64,000 nucleotides of DNA from Candidatus Geocrenenecus huangii. Its GTDB lineage: Archaea; Thermoproteota; Nitrososphaeria_A; Caldarchaeales; Wolframiiraptoraceae. This document shows, one piece after another, positions 38,814 through 47,906 of the stretch. Positions within the stretch are counted from its first letter, which is position 1, and every line of letters starts with the position of its first letter. Both the position numbers and the translations under genes were made by a program. The notes under the pieces were generated by a model that worked only from the letters and a program-made list of their open reading frames with translations, did not search any database and was not told where the DNA came from. The stretch is taken from positions 248,001 through 312,000 of the forward strand of contig JALNKM010000001.1 of the NCBI GenBank assembly GCA_023268155.1, written 5' to 3'.

Positions 38814-39776
38814 ATGGAGTATCGGTTACAAGATAAGCAAATATCGTATTTGGCTTCAGTAATGAGAATAAACGATTCTAAATTACCGGCTATTCTTAGA
38901 ATACAGAGTAAAGTCTTGAAGACCATGACCGACATATTGTTAGAGAAAGACTTCCAATGGGTACTCCCGGTAATGTTAGCGAAGTCTACGGATCCTCTAT
39001 GGCCTGACCCAGGCTACAGCATTGAAGAGAGAATCGAGGTCGAAGTCTATGGTACGAAGGTTAAGACTATGCAGAGTATGATCGTCCATAAGAGAGTTCT
39101 CGTATCTCTGGGTCCTGAGAAGATCTTCATCTTATCTCCGAACATTAGAATAGAATCAAGGAAGAGGATGACAACGGGTAAGCATCTATACGAGTTTACT
39201 CAGCTAGACCTTGAGTCAGCCTATGCTAAGATGAGGGATATATTTCAATTGTTTGAAGAACTGGTCACCAAATCTATCGAGGTGGTCAAGAAGGAAATGC
39301 GTAGGGAATTAGAGATCCTCTCAAGAGATCTACGAGTACCAAATACTCCTTTCCGAGTCTACAAGAGGTCAGAGCTTGAAAAAGAGTATGGGGATAACTG
39401 GGAAGAAGAAATATCTAAAACATCAGAGGATCCTGTGTGGGTAACGGATATACCGAGAGAATTCTATGACTACCAGGATTTCGAGACCGGTGAATGGAGG
39501 AACTATGACTTGATCCTTCCAGAAGGATATGGAGAAGTACTGTCTGGAGCGGAGAGAGAATACGAGTACGAGAAACTCTTAAAGAAGATAACTAGAGACG
39601 GGCTGAGGAAAGAAGACTACAGAATCATATTAGATCTTGCTGAGAAAAAACTTCTAAAACCATCAGCTGGAGCGGGAATCGGAGTAGAAAGATTCATACG
39701 ATATATCTGTGGATTAAAACATGTAGGGGAGGTTCAACCGTTCCCCCGTATCCCAGGCATAGTTCCAGACCTATAG
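38814..39776 (+). CDS. Archaeal asparagine synthetase A-like enzyme (AsnRS-related)
   Basis: A 320-residue class II synthetase core without the tRNA-anticodon domain, matching the archaeal AsnRS paralogue that makes asparagine from aspartate with ammonia. Motif 2 region MTTGKHLYEFTQLDLESAYA and motif 3 SAGAGIGVERFIRYICGLKHVGEVQPFPRIPG are visible. The class II core without a preceding OB domain is the decisive feature. If so, it supplies asparagine. A short out-of-frame leader frame overlaps its start (see promoter entry). Confidence 0.85.
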   Translation: MEYRLQDKQISYLASVMRINDSKLPAILRIQSKVLKTMTDILLEKDFQWVLPVMLAKSTDPLWPDPGYSIEERIEVEVYGTKVKTMQSMIVHKRVLVSLGPEKIFILSPNIRIESRKRMTTGKHLYEFTQLDLESAYAKMRDIFQLFEELVTKSIEVVKKEMRRELEILSRDLRVPNTPFRVYKRSELEKEYGDNWEEEISKTSEDPVWVTDIPREFYDYQDFETGEWRNYDLILPEGYGEVLSGAEREYEYEKLLKKITRDGLRKEDYRIILDLAEKKLLKPSAGAGIGVERFIRYICGLKHVGEVQPFPRIPGIVPDL

Positions 39777-40088
39777 ACTAGATACTTGTATTTGAAAGAA
39801 AACAGAGGAGAATTACTCTTGGATACACTGATGAAATGACGTAACCAAGCGTTGGGCCTCAAAAACGTATAAGAATCTTCTTAATCTAATTTCACGAATG
39901 AGGTAAGGAGAGAAGGTTCCAATAGCTGATAACCTTTTCAAACTGATTATTCAATACCTAGATCATGCCGATACCTGTTCTATGACGATTTTCTCCTCTA
40001 CGAAACCATTAAGCCGTTTCTGGCAATATCCGATATTTGTCTCATCCTCACGTAAATATAATACTTGGAAGAGGCGGTACCTTGATAG
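39777..40088 (+). other. Intergenic region, nothing identified
   Basis: In these 312 bases between the AsnA-like and methyltransferase genes I find no convincing coding frame, tRNA or repeat. An AT-rich run GTAAATATAATACTTGG near 40052-40068 could be the TATA box of the downstream gene, about 25-30 bases before its GTG start. Confidence 0.5.
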
Positions 40089-40931
40089 GTGGAGTTGAGG
40101 TTTAAAGACTTCCTAGCGGAGAAACTTCCAGAGGCGCCTCGTAACAAGCTACCTTCTAGAGCTAGAGTCATCGATAGAATTGCAATTATCCGTATTCCGG
40201 AAGAACTAGAGCAATGGGTTAGCGAGATAGGTAAGCTGACTCTCCAATTTTATCCAAGAGTCCGAGGTGTCTATAGATGGTTCGGGGTCCAGGGTACTGA
40301 GAGGAAACCTATCGTGCACCATATAGCTGGAGAATATATCAGGGTTGTCGAGCATGGCGAGTATGGTTGGAGGCTTAGATTGGATATCGAGAGAATGATG
40401 CTCTGTCTTGGAAATAGTTATGAAAGACTTAGAATAGCTAAAATGATTTCAAGAGACGAAGTGGTAGTTGACATGTTCGCAGGGGTAGGACAATTCACTA
40501 TACCGATAGCCGTCATTGGGAGACCGAGAAAAATATATGCTATCGAGATAAATCCAGAAGCATATCATTACTTAAAAGAAAACATTGTACTAAATAACGT
40601 TCAGGAAATCGTAGAGCCTATTCTAGGAGACTGCAAGAAGATAGTCGGTGAAGAAGTTAGAGACATCGCAGACAGAATAGTTATGGGTTACTTTGGCGGT
40701 ACCTTAGAAGCAATCCCTCAAGCTCTCCAAGGATTAAAAAACAGTGGAGGGATAATTCATTTCCATGAATTAGTCAGGAGGGGCAGCGAAGAAGAATTCG
40801 TTAAGATAGTTTGTGAAAAAATCCGGGAACAGGGATATGAATCAGAGATAAGAAATTGGAGGATTGTCAAATCATATTCTAAGACTAGGAATCACCTAGT
40901 CATAGATATTTATTCTCGTCTGAATATTTAA
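40089..40931 (+). CDS. Class I SAM-dependent tRNA methyltransferase/transferase, Trm5/TYW2 family
   Basis: A 280-residue protein with an N-terminal D2-type domain (ARVIDRIAIIRIPEE) and a Rossmann domain: SAM motif I DMFAGVGQFTIPIAV, YAIEINPEAYHYLKENI, then GDCKKIV. The post-IV motif here is MGYFGGTLEAIPQAL rather than the MNLP-type motif of Trm5. This suggests TYW2/Taw2, which transfers the aminocarboxypropyl group in wybutosine synthesis at position 37 of tRNA-Phe, but Trm5 cannot be excluded. It starts at GTG 40089; an in-frame TTG lies two codons later. Confidence 0.82.
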   Translation: MELRFKDFLAEKLPEAPRNKLPSRARVIDRIAIIRIPEELEQWVSEIGKLTLQFYPRVRGVYRWFGVQGTERKPIVHHIAGEYIRVVEHGEYGWRLRLDIERMMLCLGNSYERLRIAKMISRDEVVVDMFAGVGQFTIPIAVIGRPRKIYAIEINPEAYHYLKENIVLNNVQEIVEPILGDCKKIVGEEVRDIADRIVMGYFGGTLEAIPQALQGLKNSGGIIHFHELVRRGSEEEFVKIVCEKIREQGYESEIRNWRIVKSYSKTRNHLVIDIYSRLNI

Positions 40932-40956
40932 TAATCGAGCCGACAACGTATATACG

Positions 40957-41310
40957 ATGTCTTCAGAGCTCATATCTACATTGAAGAAAATAATCGACGA
41001 CGTAAACTCCGATTACGTTACTAAGAAAATTCTTCCGTCAGAACCATTAGTGATAGAATTGAGAACAACAGACAATGAGTCAATATATGTTGAGATAAGC
41101 GAGAACGGCTTAAGAATGTTAGATAGATTTGACGGGCGGCCGGAAAGCATAGTCATAAGTAGCAGTGAGAATCTCGTAAAATTGCTAAGAGGCGAGCTAG
41201 ACCCTGTCAAAGCATTCTTCTTCGGTAAAGTTAAAGTTGAAGGAAGCCTAGACATAGCCTACATACTATATGAGAAACTGAAAGACTACAATAGAGTTAG
41301 AAAAATATGA
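40957..41310 (+). CDS. SCP2-like sterol-carrier domain protein
   Basis: A 117-residue single-domain protein with the SCP2 pattern: alternate strands (PLVIELRTTDNESIYVEI) leading to the family's GRPESIVISSSENLVKLLRGELDPVKAFFFGKVKVEGSL, seen here as LLRGELDPVKAF and GKVKVEGSL. Such proteins bind lipids or long hydrophobic molecules. It starts 25 bases after the tRNA-modifying gene and may be co-transcribed with it. Confidence 0.88.
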   Translation: MSSELISTLKKIIDDVNSDYVTKKILPSEPLVIELRTTDNESIYVEISENGLRMLDRFDGRPESIVISSSENLVKLLRGELDPVKAFFFGKVKVEGSLDIAYILYEKLKDYNRVRKI

Positions 41311-41378
41311 AACTTTAGGATCTAGACATATCTCGTGAACCAAAAAAGTTTAATAATAGATCTCGACGAAACTAGCCT

Positions 41379-41636
41379 GTGTGCGCAAGGAGAGATGTTC
41401 CGAGAGAGAACATTCCATGGTATCCAACCATAGTCGAGGAGCTATGTAATGGATGTCAGAAATGTTTTAGGATGTGTCCTACAAAAGTCTATGAATGGAG
41501 TGAAGAGAAAAAGATCCCGATAGTTAAAAACCCATTTAAGTGTATCATCGGATGTAGCAATTGCGCTAATGTCTGTCCAACCAAAGGGATACTCTTTCCG
41601 CCGAGAGAGATTTTACAAAGCTTTGGAAGATTCTAG
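41379..41636 (+). CDS. 4Fe-4S ferredoxin (two clusters)
   Basis: An 85-residue protein with two CxxCxxxCP motifs: CNGCQKCFRMCP and CIIGCSNCANVCP, the second with an extra residue between the first two Cys. It is a low-potential electron carrier in the cytoplasm. It starts at GTG 41379, and a TATA-like AAGTTTAATAATAG about 26-30 bases upstream makes a leaderless transcript plausible. Confidence 0.9.
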   Translation: MCARRDVPRENIPWYPTIVEELCNGCQKCFRMCPTKVYEWSEEKKIPIVKNPFKCIIGCSNCANVCPTKGILFPPREILQSFGRF

Positions 41637-41675
41637 GAGAATTAAACAATAGACTTGATTGCAGATTGCGGCAGA

Positions 41676-42110
41676 TTAGATTATCATGCCAGCTATGTTC
41701 GCTACTCTAGGCCACCTCTCGGCCGCCTCTCTAGCGACAGGCCCTTTAATCTCTGTCGCTTTTACATCTCCTTCGGGTGTCACCAGTACTGCAGCTGTGT
41801 CCTCAAACGCTATCCACATTCCGTCCGGTCTTCTATAAGGCATCCTCTGCCTAATTATTACAGCATGCATGACTTTCTTCCTCAAATCTATAGGCCCCTT
41901 CTTCACCGTGACGGAGACTAGGTCTCCTACCCCAGCACACGGATGCTGTCTAAGCCTCGTCTTAACGCCATGCACTTGTACGATCTTTAATATTTGTGCT
42001 CCAGAATTGTCTGCGCATACCACTTCTGACCCTACATTTATAGTTCTAGGTATGTTCGGCCTCCTCTCCAGGATTCCTATCGCAGCTACGGCTCTACTCT
42101 TCTTAGACAT
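41676..42110 (-). CDS. rpl14: Ribosomal protein L14
   Basis: The 144-residue large-subunit protein uL14 shows GSEVVCADNSGAQILKIVQV, AGVGDLVSVTVKKG, HAVIIRQRMPYRRPDGMWIAFEDTAAVLV and the C-terminal GPVAREAAERWPRVANIAGMII (quoted as GPVAREAAERWP). An N-terminal extension of about 20 residues is typical of archaea. It is the last gene of a three-gene cluster with S17 and the RNase P protein. The cluster ends here, without L24 following. Confidence 0.97.
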   Translation of the reverse strand: MSKKSRAVAAIGILERRPNIPRTINVGSEVVCADNSGAQILKIVQVHGVKTRLRQHPCAGVGDLVSVTVKKGPIDLRKKVMHAVIIRQRMPYRRPDGMWIAFEDTAAVLVTPEGDVKATEIKGPVAREAAERWPRVANIAGMII

Positions 42111-42233
42111 CTATTACACCTTTATCCAATTAACAAGGTTTAATCCGTCTATATAACTATCACTAGCTGGAAACTATACTAAGAGCATCTCAACCTGGAT
42201 AGAAATTAGGGAGATAGTTTTAATATTGTTAAT

Positions 42234-42557
42234 TTATAGTTTTTCTATTACTACGAAGCTGACGGTTTTGCTGATGGGTTTGCATTCAGCGATCTTTACC
42301 TTATCTCCTTCATTCACTTCTATACAAGGTGGCAAGTGTGCTGAGATATTGCTCCTCCTTCTTTCATATCTCTTATACTTCTTAACATAGTGGAGGTATT
42401 CTCGTCTTACTACTACTGTCTTATTCATCTTCTTCTTGTAAACAGTTCCAGTCAGAAGGACCCCTCTAACTTTCAAATGGCCATGGAATGGACAATCAGG
42501 ATCATCGCATTCTTTCTCAGGAGACTTTACAGGTATTCCAATATTCTTCACTACCAT
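42234..42557 (-). CDS. rps17: Ribosomal protein S17
   Basis: The 107-residue small-subunit protein uS17 carries GVLLTGTVYKKKMNKTVVVRREYLHYVKKYKRYERRRSNISAHLPPCIEV (in part: GTVYKKKMNKTVVV and SNISAHLPPCIEV), typical of archaeal S17 with a CDDPDCPFHGHL N-terminal Cys pair that may bind zinc. It overlaps the Rnp1 gene upstream by seven bases and is followed by L14. Confidence 0.97.
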   Translation of the reverse strand: MVVKNIGIPVKSPEKECDDPDCPFHGHLKVRGVLLTGTVYKKKMNKTVVVRREYLHYVKKYKRYERRRSNISAHLPPCIEVNEGDKVKIAECKPISKTVSFVVIEKL

Positions 42558-42877
42558 CTTCTCACCTTCTTCTTCAATCTATCCTCAGGTCTACCTATCA
42601 GTGCTGATCCCTCAACCCGCACTTTTTCATTATTTGGTAAGGTAAACTCAAATATATATGCATCTTTGACCAATCTGACTAATCTACCGTCATTTCTTAA
42701 GATTTTAATAGTCTTCATGGTTTCTCCTACGACTTCTCCTGCATGTTCTATTCTCTGCTTTACCCCTTCAGCTCTTACACTTAATCCGAGTAATTCATGT
42801 CTTAATATGTTTCTAGCGTTTAGAGTCTTGTACTCATTTCTAGATGAACCTTTCTTTACCTCCACTATCCTATCCAT
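42551..42877 (-). CDS. rnp1: RNase P protein subunit Rnp1 (p29)
   Basis: A 108-residue Sm-like-fold protein that is part of archaeal RNase P (tRNA 5' maturation). Visible are LRHELLGLSVRA, HAGEVVGETMKTIKIL, RLVRLVKDAYIFEFTLPN and VRVEGSALIGRPEDRLKKKVRRW (in part), matching the p29/Rpp29 family. In archaea its gene is usually next to S17; here it is first in a Rnp1-S17-L14 cluster and divergent from the prenyltransferase gene. Confidence 0.93.
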   Translation of the reverse strand: MDRIVEVKKGSSRNEYKTLNARNILRHELLGLSVRAEGVKQRIEHAGEVVGETMKTIKILRNDGRLVRLVKDAYIFEFTLPNNEKVRVEGSALIGRPEDRLKKKVRRW

Positions 42878-43128
42878 TCTATGCAGAATCGCCTCCAGAA
42901 ACTATTCTGAAACTCGGATACACATACTTTATTATGGTCTAGTCACATATAACTCTATAACCTTTCTCCGTAAAATCTTGACTTACTATCTCGAGAACAT
43001 TTTTCTGAAGTTTCTAGGATTAGCATGTCTCCTTAATCTTTAATGGTTTAAGTAGCTTCTCCTAGATTAAAATGTTCTGGGAAGACAATGAAATAAATAC
43101 ATTAAATCCTACCGTGTATTAATCATCT

Positions 43129-43983
43129 ATGATGAATCGATTGAGAGCATATTTATCGATTACGAGACCTCCGAATGGTCTCCTCATGTTTATAGGGGTG
43201 TTAGCAGGTGTTTCCATCTCGTACTCTAAGATGATCCGTCTCGAAGAACTCATCTACTCATTCATTATAGCGTATAGTTTGAGTGGTAGCTCAATGGTCC
43301 TAAACGATTATTTTGATAAGGAAGTGGATAAGGTGAATGCTCCCCATCGACCTATACCTTCAGGACTAATTAGGCCTATCCATGCAATACTGTATTCATT
43401 CGCACTTGGATTAACCGGCATATTCTTCTCAAGCCTAATCTCTATACACTGCTTGATTATAGCTGCGTCATCCTATATTGCAGCGTTCCTATACAATTCG
43501 GTCTTGAAGAGAACCGGTCTAACAGGCAACCTGGTTGTAAGCTTAATCGTCGCAGCCCCTTTCATCTTCGGTGCAACTATGAGCGACGGATATGTATCTG
43601 ATAGGATTATATTGTTTATCACCCCGGTTATATTGTCGAATACTGGGCGGGAGGTAATCAAGGGAATCGCTGACGTGGAAGGCGACGCAGTCAGACATAT
43701 TAATTCTATTGCGAGGACTAAAGGCCTGCGTAGAGCTGCAGTAATAGGGTCAGCTCTATACATTCTGGCCGTCTTGGTCAGTCCTGCACCCTATGTGTTT
43801 GGATGTGTTTCAGAGTATTATCTGCCAATAGTCTTAGCTGCAGACATTGGATTTATCATTTCTGCACGGAAAATACTGAAGAACCCCAATAAAGAGAATG
43901 CTATAAAAGTTAAGAACCAGACATTGATCTGGATGTTTATCGCACTGCTAGCATATATAATTGGGGGGTCCTATGATTTCTGA
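43129..43983 (+). CDS. UbiA prenyltransferase, digeranylgeranylglyceryl phosphate synthase-like
   Basis: A 284-residue membrane enzyme with about eight or nine helices. The Asp-rich motifs are NDYFDKEVDKVNAPHRPIPSG and DVEGDAVRHINSIA (NDxxDxxxD and DxxxD types). The N-terminal LSITRPPNGLLMFIGVLAG is typical for archaeal geranylgeranylglyceryl phosphate geranylgeranyltransferases. It attaches the second C20 chain in archaeal ether-lipid synthesis. Its substrate would come from the synthase at 22286. It converges with and overlaps the next gene by 13 bases. Confidence 0.9.
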   Translation: MMNRLRAYLSITRPPNGLLMFIGVLAGVSISYSKMIRLEELIYSFIIAYSLSGSSMVLNDYFDKEVDKVNAPHRPIPSGLIRPIHAILYSFALGLTGIFFSSLISIHCLIIAASSYIAAFLYNSVLKRTGLTGNLVVSLIVAAPFIFGATMSDGYVSDRIILFITPVILSNTGREVIKGIADVEGDAVRHINSIARTKGLRRAAVIGSALYILAVLVSPAPYVFGCVSEYYLPIVLAADIGFIISARKILKNPNKENAIKVKNQTLIWMFIALLAYIIGGSYDF

Positions 43984-44819
43984 GCTGGTTTCTTCTCGAG
44001 GATATAGTAGCAACAATCGTTCCTTAAGTTCTTGAGAACCTCGGTTACAGCATATCCTCTTGGAAGATAGTGTTCAAATATCTTCCTAGTAGTTTCTCTC
44101 CATTCTATAGCTATTGATAGGTCCTTCTTCTTTATGGACTCTATGTTTGTAGGGATCTCCAAACAGAGTTTATCATTATTCAAGTTTAACCTATAATCTA
44201 GTATTCTCTTAAACGAACCATCACGAACTACTAGAACACTCTTTTCTAATATGTCCAAGTTAACTTCGCTTACTTCTTCTTCCACTTCCCTGGATAATTT
44301 TTCTTTAACTTCTTTAGAATCCAGATCCCACCTGACTATAAGTCTGTCTGATTCTAGACCTCTGTTCTGAGGATCTCTCATCAATCCATAAAAGTTCCTT
44401 ATATATTCTCTAGCTACTCCACCTAGCTTATGAATACTCATGTACGCTTCAATTGGATTTAATGGATCGATGAGCCACATCGCTTGTCGTATGCCTTCTT
44501 CAAGAAGAGATTCTCTCGCCGTCATCCTCAGTTGCTTAGATAGATCGGTATGGCTGTATTCAGGTAGTACTCCACAGAAATGTATGTAATGGAATACTTC
44601 TCCATTTTTGAATGAATTGTATCCGCATAATAAACCTATAGGCCGATTATTCTCGTCGTATGCAACTAGGACTACTCCACCTATTTCTTGGAATGCGATT
44701 AGAACGTGGTATGGAATTATATCTCCTCTCCCGAAAAATACGGTTTGAAAAAATTCAAGTTGCTTGAAAGATTCACGGTCTGTTATCCTAACTATCTTAA
44801 AAAAATTGTCTTGCTTCAT
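43971..44819 (-). CDS. GNAT-superfamily acetyltransferase (COG3375-like)
   Basis: A 282-residue protein. The N-terminal part has VRITDRESFKQLEFFQTVFFGRGDIIPYHVLIAFQEIGGVVLVAYDENNRPIGLLCGY, seen here in part as IGLLCGYNS, with YSHTDLSKQLRMTAR as the acetyl-CoA loop and MWLIDPLNPIEAYMSIHKLGG as the next block. It resembles a distinct archaeal/bacterial GNAT group of larger size. Acyl donor and acceptor are unknown. It converges with the prenyltransferase. Confidence 0.78.
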   Translation of the reverse strand: MKQDNFFKIVRITDRESFKQLEFFQTVFFGRGDIIPYHVLIAFQEIGGVVLVAYDENNRPIGLLCGYNSFKNGEVFHYIHFCGVLPEYSHTDLSKQLRMTARESLLEEGIRQAMWLIDPLNPIEAYMSIHKLGGVAREYIRNFYGLMRDPQNRGLESDRLIVRWDLDSKEVKEKLSREVEEEVSEVNLDILEKSVLVVRDGSFKRILDYRLNLNNDKLCLEIPTNIESIKKKDLSIAIEWRETTRKIFEHYLPRGYAVTEVLKNLRNDCCYYILEKKPAQKS

Positions 44820-44965
44820 GATGTCCTAATTGTAATATATACGACTCAAGTATTAAGACTTTACTACTAATACGATTATATAGAATTAATATTGAATAAA
44901 TTAGGGTTTTGTATAAGATTGAGCAAAGTATTTCTGACACAGAATTATCTAGGATTTAGAGGTAA

Positions 44966-46162
44966 ATGGAGATACCTAAAATACTGGGAGGAGAACCTGT
45001 AAGAAAGAAGCCTTTTCCCAGCTGGCCGATCTTCGATGAGAAAGAAAGAGAATTGTTACTGAAAGTTTTAGAGAGTGGGAGATGGGGGGTTGGAGGGAAA
45101 CTTCAAGAAGAGTTTGAGAATAAGTTTGCTGAATTCCAAGATGCTAAATATGCTCTACTATGCTCTTCTGGAACTACGGCGCTAAAGATCGCTTTAAAGG
45201 CTATGGGCATCTCGCCTGGAGATGAGGTGATCGTTCCATCATACACATTTATTGGAACCGCAACTGCAGTTCTCGATCTAAACGCAAACATAGTATATGC
45301 GGATATATGTCCCGAAACATATACGATAGATGTTGAAAACCTGAAGAATAAGATCACGGAAAAGACAAAAGTAGTCATACCGGTACATTTCGCGGGTAGA
45401 CCGGCTGATATGGATGCTGTGAAAGAATTCGCTGAACAACACAATCTAATGGTTTTGGAGGACGCTGCTCAAGCACATGGAGCGGAATGGAGGAATAGGA
45501 GGGTAGGAGCATTAGGAGACGCAGGAGCCTTCAGTTTCCAGTCATCTAAAAACATCACTGCAGGCGAAGGTGGGGCGGTCACCACGGACGATGACGAGAT
45601 AGCCTCTATCGCATGGTCGCTGAGAAATGTTGGTAGACCCAGAGGGGGGCCATGGTACGAGCATAGATTATTTGGATGGAATTATCGAATTACAGAATGG
45701 CAAGCGGCTATCTTGCTTGCACAGCTTGAGCGAGCTCCTAAACTAATGGAGAAGAGAGACTCATCTGCAAGATATCTTGATAAACTGCTGGGGGAGGTAG
45801 ATGGAGTTGAACCATTAAAATCCGACCCGAGGATAACCAGACATGCATACCACCTCTACGTCTTTAGATACGATCCCTCCCAGTTTAATGGATTGGATAA
45901 AGAGTTGTTTATTCAATCTTTAAGAGAAGAAGGGATACCATGCAATTCAGGTTATAGACCATTATACAGCTACACATTCCTACCCAAGTCGAAGCCGTTA
46001 CCGAATACGGAGAAAGCAGCATACATCGAGGCAATATGGATACCTCAACCAGTACTATTAGCTGAAAAAGAAGATCTAGAAGATGTCATCATAGCTATAA
46101 AGAAGATAAAGAAGTACTCTAAAAAGATCAAAGAAGAGTGCAAGACATTCTCTGCGAGATAA
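44966..46162 (+). CDS. DegT/DnrJ/EryC1/StrS-family PLP aminotransferase
   Basis: A 398-residue PLP enzyme. The fold-type I features include CSSGTTALKIALKAMGISPGDEVIVPSYTFIGTATAV (in part: SSGTTALKIAL), VLEDAAQAHGAEW with the PLP-binding Asp, and FSFQSSKNITAGEGGAV with the Schiff-base Lys. It makes amino sugars from keto sugars for surface glycans or secondary metabolites in other organisms. The start is ATG 44966, with AGAGGT at a suitable distance. It is the last protein gene before tRNA-Leu. Confidence 0.93.
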   Translation: MEIPKILGGEPVRKKPFPSWPIFDEKERELLLKVLESGRWGVGGKLQEEFENKFAEFQDAKYALLCSSGTTALKIALKAMGISPGDEVIVPSYTFIGTATAVLDLNANIVYADICPETYTIDVENLKNKITEKTKVVIPVHFAGRPADMDAVKEFAEQHNLMVLEDAAQAHGAEWRNRRVGALGDAGAFSFQSSKNITAGEGGAVTTDDDEIASIAWSLRNVGRPRGGPWYEHRLFGWNYRITEWQAAILLAQLERAPKLMEKRDSSARYLDKLLGEVDGVEPLKSDPRITRHAYHLYVFRYDPSQFNGLDKELFIQSLREEGIPCNSGYRPLYSYTFLPKSKPLPNTEKAAYIEAIWIPQPVLLAEKEDLEDVIIAIKKIKKYSKKIKEECKTFSAR

Positions 46163-46279
46163 CCTCCCTCCACTTTCACCCGGGTACATAAGCTTTCCGC
46201 AAAAAGCATGATTAAACCATAAAATTTATGTAGAGAATAAAAGAGTAAATACGAAGAAGAAAAATTTCTGATAATGGAT

Positions 46280-46364
46280 GCGGGGGTAGCCAAGCCTGGT
46301 CAAAGGCGCAGGACTGAGGCTCCTGTCCCATAGGGGTTCGTGGGTTCAAATCCCACCCCCCGCA
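46280..46364 (+). tRNA. tRNA-Leu (GAG)
   Basis: The 85-base gene has a 7-bp acceptor GCGGGGG (46280-46286) with CCCCCGC (46357-46363), discriminator A46364, an anticodon stem CAGGA/TCCTG with loop CTGAGGC (anticodon GAG, 46316-46318), a long variable arm and T-arm GTGGG-TTCAAAT-CCCAC (46340-46356). The long variable arm fits the class II tRNA for Leu. No CCA is encoded and no intron is seen. It lies about 1.5 kb before the viral structural cluster; tRNA 3' ends are common integration sites, but I find no repeat of it here. Confidence 0.95.
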
Positions 46365-46647
46365 CATAGATCTACATGCCTGCATCCATAACGGTCACCA
46401 TCTCCTAGGAGGAAAAGGTAGTGAATCTTTAGAATTGTTAAGGGTTAGGAAGGACCCCAGATGATCCTTACACTCGTTCCTGGAGAACTGTTGTTGAGGT
46501 TTTCACTGGTATAGTTTAATGCCCCAGATATACTATGCTTTATCAGGTTAGCACATCATATGAGTCGGATATTGTGAACTAGACCAGCTTATTGTATCCA
46601 CAAGTAACTGTAGGTATGGGTTTTTCTTTCATGTTGAACTTGTTCTT

Positions 46648-47661
46648 CTATCTGATTCTGCTCACGCTTCTCCTAAAGAGTAATACAGCTACCCCAATTA
46701 TTACAATTGCTACTACAACCACTACCCCAACAATCATTTCGAGAGGCAGTCCAGCAGCCTCTACACTAGGCTTGGTTGTCTCAGTCTTAATCGAGGTGGC
46801 TGCCGACGTAGTTGTGGCTATGCTTGTTGGGCTGGTCTCTGACTTAGTGGTAGTCGTGGGTGTCGTAGTAACTGTCTTCGGGGTTGATTCAGGAAGCGTT
46901 GTTACATAGGTTATCGTGGATGTTATTGTTTTCTCAGGCTCAGTTATTGTGCGGGCTCCGGCCGGTAAAGTTACAACAGTGGATATCGTTGTTCCAGGGA
47001 ATAATGTTGTCTCAGTATACGTTGTTCCAGGCGTGATAGTTATGGTTGTTAGCGTTGATAACGGTATTTCTTCCACACCTTCAAGAGTGATTGTCGTCCC
47101 CTCAAACGAGTACGTCATCTCAGGATATGCATAATATAGTGTAGCAGGAACACTTCCCATAATAATTGTTACTTCTTCTAATACTTGTATTGTCTGACAG
47201 CTTGACACTATTTCTGCGTAGATAGGGAAAGGCATAGAGAATGTCTGGCCATACATCGTAGTAGCGAACTCTATAACTGTATATCCTGTCGTGGTTGTGA
47301 CTCCATCTTCTTCATAGATTGTAGAATATTTTATCGTAGGCTCGGTTATTACTGTTTGCATAGTTGCGCCCGGGACAGTTATAGTTGTACCGGGGATCTC
47401 TATCACCCCATCTTCAGGTTTTAGGGGCTTCACTACTATAGTGCATGTTTTATCCGGATATTTTTCTACAATTATCATGGTGTATCTTGGAACAATCATG
47501 GTCACTATACTTTCTCCACCCTCAAATGTCGTAACATACGTTGTTCCGGGAATAGTTAAGACGGTAGTAGTCGTAGTCGTTATAACTTGTTGAGCTATCC
47601 CCGTTGTTAAGAAACCTAGTAACAATACGAAGAGGAACAAGACCTTAAACTTCTTCTCCAA
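46648..47661 (-). CDS. Thr-rich secreted/membrane-anchored surface protein
   Basis: A 337-residue protein with an N-terminal signal peptide (LFLFVLLLGFLTTGIAQQ), a Thr-rich extracellular part and a single C-terminal helix (IVGVVVVVAIVIIGVAVLL) followed by RRSVSRIR, so it is anchored with the bulk outside. The repeated unit PGTT or PGAT with runs of Thr recurs at least six times. The stretch before the anchor is Thr/Ser-rich (about 265-305) and likely glycosylated. TTG start with GGTGA upstream. It may be an S-layer-associated or stalk protein. It lies between tRNA-Leu and the viral genes. Confidence 0.8.
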   Translation of the reverse strand: MEKKFKVLFLFVLLLGFLTTGIAQQVITTTTTTVLTIPGTTYVTTFEGGESIVTMIVPRYTMIIVEKYPDKTCTIVVKPLKPEDGVIEIPGTTITVPGATMQTVITEPTIKYSTIYEEDGVTTTTGYTVIEFATTMYGQTFSMPFPIYAEIVSSCQTIQVLEEVTIIMGSVPATLYYAYPEMTYSFEGTTITLEGVEEIPLSTLTTITITPGTTYTETTLFPGTTISTVVTLPAGARTITEPEKTITSTITYVTTLPESTPKTVTTTPTTTTKSETSPTSIATTTSAATSIKTETTKPSVEAAGLPLEMIVGVVVVVAIVIIGVAVLLFRRSVSRIR

Positions 47662-47906
47662 TCTCTCACCAAGTTACCTCACTAACCATCAATGTAGATG
47701 GATATAAGTCTTTTGAAAAGTAAAGGAAAAGTGTAGGGTGAGACATAGTTGAACAGGTTTTTGCTCCTGTTTTCACGATGATAAAGAGTTTTCAAATAAT
47801 GTAAACGTCGTTCAATCCATAAAACATCTAGAAATATTTAACATGATTTAAAATAGGATAGATCATTTTCTCAGATGATTAAGGGATCAGGCTTCGTTTT
47901 TCTGTG

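Noticed and set aside
39777-40088. Possible C box (CTGATGA) near 39830
   Set aside because: No properly spaced D or D' box.
46340-46364. tRNA-Leu 3' end as attachment site
   Set aside because: I found no second copy of this segment in the window, so an attL/attR pair cannot be claimed; a copy may lie outside.
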